Under the pieces are notes generated by a model. It made no database searches, was not told where the DNA came from, and worked only from the letters and a program-made list of their open reading frames with translations. A program made the position numbers and the translations under genes. Below, in pieces: positions 57,302 through 64,000 of a DNA stretch of 64,000 nt. Positions within the stretch are counted from its first letter, which is position 1, and each line of letters opens with the position of its first letter. The stretch comes from Manduca sexta (Eukaryota > Arthropoda > Insecta > Lepidoptera > Sphingidae): the NCBI RefSeq assembly GCF_014839805.1, contig NC_051131.1, positions 12,946,913-13,010,912 on the forward strand. The letters are read 5' to 3'.

Positions 57302-57501
57302 ATATTAAAATTTAGGTGATAAGAATTTTGTTATTTTTTCAGTAAAAAATAGTAATTTGATATTAAATAGATTTTTATAAATACTAACGTATGCTTGTAA
57401 CTGTACTGCGTGATACATGATTTGTTTTTTTCCCTACAACACTACTCCTAGTATACTACATGCGATGCGTTACTTTCATACAAGGCATTGACTATCCATA
57501 G

Positions 57502-57742
57502 TTTTTTTTTTTTTATAAGGGCACATCAATGTCCCCCCACTGCACCTGGTAAGTGGGGTGGGGTTGAATAGAGTGTCAATTGACGAGAGATTATTGTCAA
57601 TTGACAGTTGACACAATTATGCCGGCCTGTTGGAGTCGGATATACACAGGCTGATCCCGGATCCGCGACACACTTACGTGGGCCACTATGGCGGGTCTTA
57701 ACATCTTGTGTACGGGCGGATATAAAATACATCCTACCACCA
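57502..57742 (-). repeat. Family C SINE-like element, copy 6
   Basis: Reverse-oriented, with a 14-base T-run (57502-57515), ATTATGCCGGCCTGTTGGAG, GGCTGATCCCGGATCCGCGA and TATAAAATACATCCTACCAC. Confidence 0.92.
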
Positions 57743-58037
57743 GGAAGTCTTTTTATTCCTATTAATAAGTCTTCTGAATAATTTATAGCTCATAGTTACA
57801 GTTTTATTGAAGTGCTTTTAATATTTTTCTCAAAATAACGCTAGAGTCTAGGATGGTTTTACATTTTATTAATTTTAAACGTTTTCTTAAAAATGTTGGA
57901 TCAAATATCTACAATATTCTCCGCACTCTAGATAACCTCAGCAATTTTCATTATCTATTTCCGTGACTGGATTTCTGTTTAACGAAGCTTGTGTAATAAA
58001 GCAGATTCATTCCACGATTATTTTATTTGAAATCTCG

Positions 58038-58787
58038 TTTTTTTATTGTTTTTAGTGACGAGACGAGCTTGCCGTTCGCCTGATGGTAAGCGATACGACC
58101 GCCCATAAATAGTAGACACCATCCAACACTTTGAATTATAAAGTATTGTTTGGTATTCCATTGTTCTCGCTATCTTGAGACATGAGTTGTAGTCTTATTT
58201 TTTCCAGTAGTTACACTGGCTAGAATGTTCTTCAAACCGGAACACAACAGTGACTACATCCCCCCCCCGAGGCAATTCTTTGGCGCTTGGTCTCTACACC
58301 AGATGCACGCCCATGCATGGGGGTACATTTGCCGCGACCCTAGGCGCACAGGTCGTGCCGCATGCTTCTTGGTTGCAAAATTCACATTGAGGTCTGTCTA
58401 AAGGTTCGTAAACATTTCCCTTCCCTTCCTTCCAACCATCCTAAGGACTCCTATTCCTTCCTCTTCTCTTCCTTCCCTCTATCCCCTCCCTTCTTCCTCC
58501 CGGGCCCTAAGACCGTCTAGCTGGAGGCTATCGAGCCTCCAGTGATAGCAGTAGAGCTCACCAACTCATCATGGGGCTGCCGTGGTTGCTAAGCCGGGGG
58601 ATCACTTGTACACCGTTAGCAGGGTACCCACGGCGATAACCCCGTGGTTATTATTGGGGATATTTTTTTTAAATTAAATAAAAAAAACAAACAGTGACTA
58701 CATACTGCTGCTTCGCGGCTGAAATAGGCATTGCGGTAACACTTACCCAGGGAGAGTCTCATACATGAGAGACCTACCACCAGTAAA
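58038..58787 (+). repeat. Family B repeat, copy 4, split by a nested insertion
   Basis: 58038-58259 and 58690-58787 together form one continuous family B unit: TGACGAGACGAGCTTGCCGT ... AACACAACAGTGACTACAT, then ACTGCTGCTTCGCGGC ... GACCTACCACCAGTAAA. The middle is a foreign element, described next. Confidence 0.93.
58260..58689 (+). mobile_element. 430-bp retroposon nested in family B, 14-bp target duplication
   Basis: AACAGTGACTACAT flanks it exactly on both sides (58246-58259 and 58690-58703). It begins with a run of ten Cs, has a polypyrimidine section at about 58420-58500 and a perfect hairpin CTGGAGGCTATCGAGCCTCC (completed by AG), and ends in an A/T-rich tail. A long target duplication and an A-rich 3' end indicate target-primed reverse transcription. 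It has no open frame and no relative in this window, so it is a SINE or a 5'-truncated LINE of unknown family. Confidence 0.85.
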
Positions 58788-60517
58788 TAATACCCATCCT
58801 AAAGTTAAATTGCAAACTGAACCGCATAAAAATTTGTACATTTGCCAAATCGAGAAATTAATAACAACAAAATATTCATACTCTTGTTCTTTTAGTAATA
58901 CATACTTAATCAAAACTAAAGGAGTCGTAAAGGCCAAAATTGCTTGGTAAGCTTATTCGTGAATTGATATCGTACGAACTCAATGCGTATGTTATTTGGA
59001 AAGGAACCAACGCCTTAACTGATCACTCAGTTTTATCCTGGAATGTACTGTCGCTGAGAAAACAGATTTGAGTTTAATAAATAATCGGATCGTCAAATGA
59101 TGAACAGATCAGGCTGTAATTTTAATTTTAATACAATATGATGATGGTATGGTGGGCCTGGTCTTAAGTTCTAAAAATAATTAAAATATAGTGTCAACTA
59201 TCGAGAAACGTTTCAATTACACACGATTCGTCGAAACACACCTTTATTACGGAATACAGAACAGTACTATATATGTACCATTATGATGAACTTACCAACA
59301 GGTTTAGTGCATGTATAAATAAAAAACTACACAAGTACAAGTATTTTTTTTTGTTGTGTTTGTTATTGTCAGAAGGTTCTTATGTAAATAATAATTTAAA
59401 AAATTGCGCGGAAAATTAGAAAATTTAAGAAAACTTAATGAAAATATTAATTTTATATAACTGTCAATTGTTTGAAATAACTGTCAGCGATCGACAGAAT
59501 GCGCGTGCATACATAGTTAAGACAGGACGTCTGTTGGGTCAGCTAGTCTATAATAAAAATGTTTCCTCATGAAATTTTAACGACGACTGTACACGCAGCC
59601 TCGGTAATGCCAAAAATCACCGTCTAGACTGCCAAACGAGCCACACTCATGTATAAATTATTAAAATTTCTTGAATATCATTTTTAACACGTTTTATTTT
59701 GCGGACATTAAGCGTATTTTGTATTTTTTTAATTTTATGTTAACTTGCACCTTATCTTTGCCTTGGGCTAAAGACATGGACATTGCAAATATAATTTAAA
59801 TAAATACAAAACATGTACGTAAACTGCAAATAAAATTCAAATTACTTCATACAAAACATGTAAATAAATATTTTTCATATAACAGTCATTTTGGATAGCT
59901 GTGTCTATTACTGCCTGTAAGCAATTGTCTTAAAGCGTCGTCGTAAAATTTGAAGTAAATTGAAGCAAAATACTAGACAAAGAGATGATCTATATTACTC
60001 AGACAAAATGCAGTGAAAAAATTTCCTGAACAAGTAGTTACAAAGATTAGCAAGTCCAAACAAAAAATCTTCAATTTTATAACAATAAAACCTTTCTCGT
60101 TTCATGTTATATCTTCCAGAAACAGTGCTGATATGGAAAAGATCGCTTTTTAACTATAAGACGTTGTATTATCACGAGATTCAAAACACCTACTTGAAAG
60201 TGTTTCATTATTTTAATTACAAACGATCGTATCGACATTTTAAACTAGTATACCATTAATTCAAAGAAAAATAGCCCTTAACGACGTCTATACAAATATT
60301 TGTAACACAAGTTAGCCTTTTGTTGAAACTAACGTGAAATATGACAAAGGTGCGAGCGGTTGGAGCACAAAGCGAAAGCAGGCGGCGCCGCGCGGCGTCG
60401 CTGTATCGACAAGTGTCAATCACTACTTCCGTGAAGGATGGAAGTAGAATGGATGCGGTAATGTTTAGATTAGATTTTCAAACTCCATGAAGTGCATGAA
60501 TGCAGGCTGCTTTTTCC
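58788..60517. other. Gene-free stretch
   Basis: AT-rich. At about 59510-59545, ACAGGACGTCTGTTGGGTC followed by AGCTAGT looks like another Helitron-type 3' end. A GC-rich patch at about 60355-60450 (GCAGGCGGCGCCGCGCGGCG) may be regulatory. No gene is seen. Confidence 0.4.
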
Positions 60518-60756
60518 TGGTGGTATATATTTTATATCCGCCTGGATAGCGATCACAGTGCACAAGATGTTAAAACCCGCCATAGTGGCCCATGTAAGTA
60601 TGTCGCGTTCCAAGATCAGCCTGTGTATATCCGGTTCCAACAGGAATAATTGTGTCGAATGTTAAGGGATAATCATTTCTCGTTAATCGACATTCTATTG
60701 GACCCCATTCCATGTACCATTAGGTGCAGCAGGATCACTTTGTACCTGTATAAAAA
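60518..60756 (+). repeat. Family C SINE-like element, copy 7
   Basis: Starts TGGTGGTATATATTTTATAT and has CAGCCTGTGTATATCCGGTT and TCGACATTCTATTGGACCCC. The GGCCGGC block is deleted (CAACAGGAATAATTGTGTCG). Confidence 0.9.
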
Positions 60757-61988
60757 ATGTTTTTATAACATAGTCCGGTTGATAAGTCTTTGAAATTTAA
60801 TAATTTTTAAGTACTGATTTTAACAAAATATTTATAGTTATGGATGACAAAATGGACAACACTGAGATGCACCGACCTCGTATTAATGATGGCGAATAAC
60901 AGAACCAAAGTGGATTCTATAAACTGGTAATTTTTGGTTAGGTTTTATGGTTACTTATAAAATAGATATAAAATAAACTTTATTTTAAAGCTTGTGAGGC
61001 TAAGCTATGTTAGTATGTTAAACAATTTTTAACTTTGTCTATGTAGTAATCAGGGGATTATCTCGTTTTAATTTTTAACAAAAAAAATATTTCTTAAAAA
61101 AAATATGATAGACTGGTAGAAATTGGTTTTAAAAAACTTTTTTTTATTAAAACATACGTATGTTAACTAATATATCACGTGATAAATTGGTAGAAATTAT
61201 TTTTAAACCATCAGATAAATTACTATTAGCTCAGTCTGTATATGAAAAAAATAGCCTGAAAATCAGTCACAAAGCCATGTGCATTACATGCAACTTGCTC
61301 GACCATTCAGAATTAACTTTAGTTATTCCATGTTAATAATTGTGCCGTCGGGCCGGCGCCGCGCCCAAATTGACTGCACGTTGTTTAAAGTTAGACTGAC
61401 ATTTCGATTAAATATCCGATACGCGTGTACGTATGGTCTATTTTGCTTTGTAACTACTTTTTTGTTACTTTTTGGTTGGGATTTATTGTTTTAGAATGAT
61501 TTTGCTGGCGCTGTGACTAGATAAAATAGTATAGAGAAGTTCAAATATTATATGTTCTGCGATGTACAGTCAGACATACAAGTAGCTGAACAATTTAAAA
61601 CTTCAAATCATCTTTAAACTTTTGTTCCTTTATCAACAATCGTTTTTCTTCACTAAAATTAATTTCAAACTTTACTGTAAATAAAGAAAAATATATACAT
61701 CGATTAAAGTTAATGTGTAGAAGCGCTTTGAACTTTTGTGGCTGTCTGTACTTTATGACATTAGGTTGCGCCAACGGTTACCAAAATTATGCCTTAAGAG
61801 GTCTGCCTACTACACCGTTGCATATTATCACCGTGCTAGGAACGTGTCAAGCAAAACAATTAATTGTATTAAAAAATATGAGACTACAGTAGACGTTGGA
61901 GGAACTCATTCTTTTTAAGAAACAAAATATTTCTTGCCTGACACGTCTCTAGTACGGTTATTATATGAAACGGTATTGTGTGTAGATT
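60757..61988. other. Gene-free stretch
   Basis: AT-rich. A GC-rich patch at about 61340-61385 (GCCGTCGGGCCGGCGCCGCG) sits in the short frame 61279-61494, which is not convincing. No repeat relative. Confidence 0.45.
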
Positions 61989-62160
61989 GTTTTTTAAACC
62001 GACTTCAAAAAAAAGGAGGAGGTTATCAATTCGTCGTGAATTTTTTTTTTACACACATAACTATACAGAAGTCAGAGATGCGTGCCCTTGGGATTTAAAC
62101 CTGTGGATATTCGTCTCGACAGTTCATACCACCTCCAACTAGGCTATCGCCGCTTCACAA
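61989..62160 (+). repeat. Two joined repeat fragments
   Basis: At 61989-62035, TTTTTTAAACCGACTTCAAA and AGGAGGAGGTTATCAATTCG is a motif that recurs in lepidopteran genomes (from memory). At 62060-62160, AGAAGTCAGAGATGCGTGCC and AGGCTATCGCCGCTT match the tail of the RTE-like fragment at 35163-35460. Confidence 0.65.
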
Positions 62161-62484
62161 GCCTATGGAATATGGTTTATAGGTAGGTGAGAGCGAAAGT
62201 AATCGGCGTCAGCGAGTCTGCCGCGGCAAATCGATATCTCATTCAACCACTTTATCTGTAATGAAAAACTCTAAGGCCAGTGAAAGTTTTGAAATGCCAA
62301 GGTCTAGGTTGATTTGAACGTATTCCATTCATTCCCTATGAAATGTGATATAATTTCCAATCCATTGGAGAACAGCACGTTAATTCTTATGTTAAAGTTG
62401 CATGATTTCTTTAGTAAGAAGCGGTTAGTGGTGAATGATGAATTTTCTGAAAGGGACACCACATATAAGTACTAATAATATGTA

Positions 62485-62578
62485 TAAATGCGGTCTGAAA
62501 ATCGTTCTAAAAATTTGATTTTACGTAAATCACGAAAGGGATCAGGAATCGGATTATATGGACCCTTCGCCACTGCAA
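62485..62578 (+). mobile_element. hAT-like MITE, right-hand fragment
   Basis: AATGCGGTCTGAAAATCGTT, CACGAAAGGGATCAGGAATC and GACCCTTCGCCACTG are collinear with 37955-38034 and end at the family's terminal CAG. Confidence 0.65.
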
Positions 62579-64000
62579 GCGTATTGGTGATCAGTTATAA
62601 CCAGCTTAGATAAAATATTGCTACATAAACTATTTCAAAGATTATTGGTTATATACCTTAAATTACTAGCCATGCAACCAGCAAAATTCTCTCAACTTCT
62701 CTATGCTTTAGCAACAATTGGGGCCTTATAATTCTATTTAGTACACTACAGCTTCTGTCGACAGTCATAAACTAACTTGTCATATGAACACGCATATCAG
62801 AAACCAACTGCTCAGTAATCTTGAAAGATGGGGTTAATAGGGGCTTTACATAACCGCCCAGTAGTTTCCTTTGAGGCGGTAATGACTGCACTTTCCCCAA
62901 GAAACACAAAACTGACCTTGAAAGGTCGTAAGAATAGTCAAAAAACGCACTTCAGCGTACATTGCTCTAGAAACTATAAAGCAAAATTGTACCTTATATA
63001 ATTCCTCCTCGAAAGGTAATTCAATAACCACAATAGGATGTTTACAACGCTTGGCATTCGTCCATACAAGATGTGTCAACAACCCTCAAGGACGACTGTC
63101 GGGTACAGCGAGCGGCCTTAACCCTTTCACAGCGCAGAATGCCGACGCCTCGCGTAAATCTAGCGTTGTCGAGTTAGGTGGCTTTTCGCCAACATCGCAT
63201 ATGACAAAAATATTTTTGTTTTTATTGTGTTACATAAAATGTTTATGGGGTTATATAAAGTTTGAGACCATTAAATGATTATGGTTAGTTGAGTATGTTA
63301 ACAATTCTTTAGAATGAAACACGGTTAACACTTTAAGTGCTTTGAAAACTACTTTTTTACAGTACAGATGCACTAAGTCCCACTGAAAAACCTGTCTAGA
63401 GCGTGGTGTTTGTTTCTCGTCTGGTCAACCTCATAGACATTGATTAATGCTTATTAATAACAGATGCGTTTGGTCGATTGTTTTCTACTATAAATTAAAA
63501 GAACTTTGATTTTTTATTTGTTTTAAGAAAAAAGTGATTGTTTTATTTTTTTATTAGTGTTTGCTCTTGGCTCCGCCCGCATGAAAAAGTTTTTTTCGGG
63601 ATAAAAGTTATTTTTTTGACAAAAATATTTTTTTTTCTCTCTTTTGTTGCTTTAATAAAGACACCCTATATTAGTTTTTCTTCAATATCTATAATGTACA
63701 GATATTGGTCTGTTACAATTTTATTACTTATAAAGATCTCTATTTTTCTAACCTCAAAAACTCTTTTGTTTTATTTATCAAATTGAACGATTTTCACTTC
63801 GGAAAAACGCAAGTAAATAACACGGGGCGTCACATCCGGCCATGAAAAATGGCGTCGGACGCATTTCCGGCGCAGCGCACGTGGCCGCACCCAGATAATG
63901 GGTTTACCTTGCATTTTATGGCTTTATGTGCGACCATTGTTTTTTCGGTTATGGCTTTTACGTGTCGGCTTTTTATCAGATTATGGATGCGGTGTCGGAA
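62579..64000. other. Gene-free stretch to the window end
   Basis: GC-richer islands at about 63050-63195 (GGACGACTGTCGGGTACAGC; CAGAATGCCGACGCCTCGCG) and 63815-63910 (ATGGCGTCGGACGCATTTCC; GCGCACGTGGCCGCACCCAG) are possible conserved elements. A reversed Helitron-like scrap is at about 63560-63615 (TGCTCTTGGCTCCGCCCGCA). No gene is supported. Confidence 0.4.

Overview
The window looks like nuclear DNA of a moth or butterfly (Lepidoptera). It is AT-rich, gene-poor and packed with short interspersed elements, Helitron-like 3' ends, hAT-type MITEs and RTE-type fragments of kinds that, from memory, are common in lepidopteran genomes. No operons, bacterial-style ribosome sites or CRISPR arrays are seen. 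The order-level assignment is inference from repeat content; no species is claimed.

Only two genes are certain. They are a head-to-head (divergent) pair of intronless SLC26 anion transporters (sulfate permease plus STAS domain), one on the minus strand at 49847-51601 and one on the plus strand at 55145-56902, with start codons 3.5 kb apart. They are close paralogues, and their similarity continues into the 5' UTR and core promoter (a TCAGT initiator with GATA motifs upstream), so the promoter was duplicated with the coding region. One stretch of the coding region is far more similar than the rest, which suggests gene conversion.

Elsewhere coding evidence is weak. The best hidden exon is a 137-bp GC-rich minus-strand piece at 2486-2622 with good splice sites and an Ala/Arg/Glu-rich coiled-coil-like translation. 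A possible ATG-free first exon and promoter lie on the same strand at 31301-31438, so the left half of the window may be intronic to one large minus-strand gene. Weaker candidates are at 28348-28549, 33903-33939, 42604-42897 and 45229-45495.

Repeats by family: seven copies of a roughly 240-bp SINE-like element ('family C'); tRNA-derived SINEs with A and B boxes ('family A'); four long copies plus fragments of a non-LTR 3'-end repeat ('family B'), one carrying a nested insertion with a 14-bp target duplication; hAT-like MITEs with CAGTGGCGAA ends and 8-bp target duplications; Helitron-like fragments with the 3' hairpin and CTAG end; RTE-like fragments; a four-unit alternating tandem array at 41034-41594; several two-copy tandem duplications; and near-perfect long hairpins at 39541-39600, 39765-39833 and 54348-54411. 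Isolated GC-richer islands in the AT-rich background are listed as possible conserved non-coding elements, which only comparison with other species can settle.
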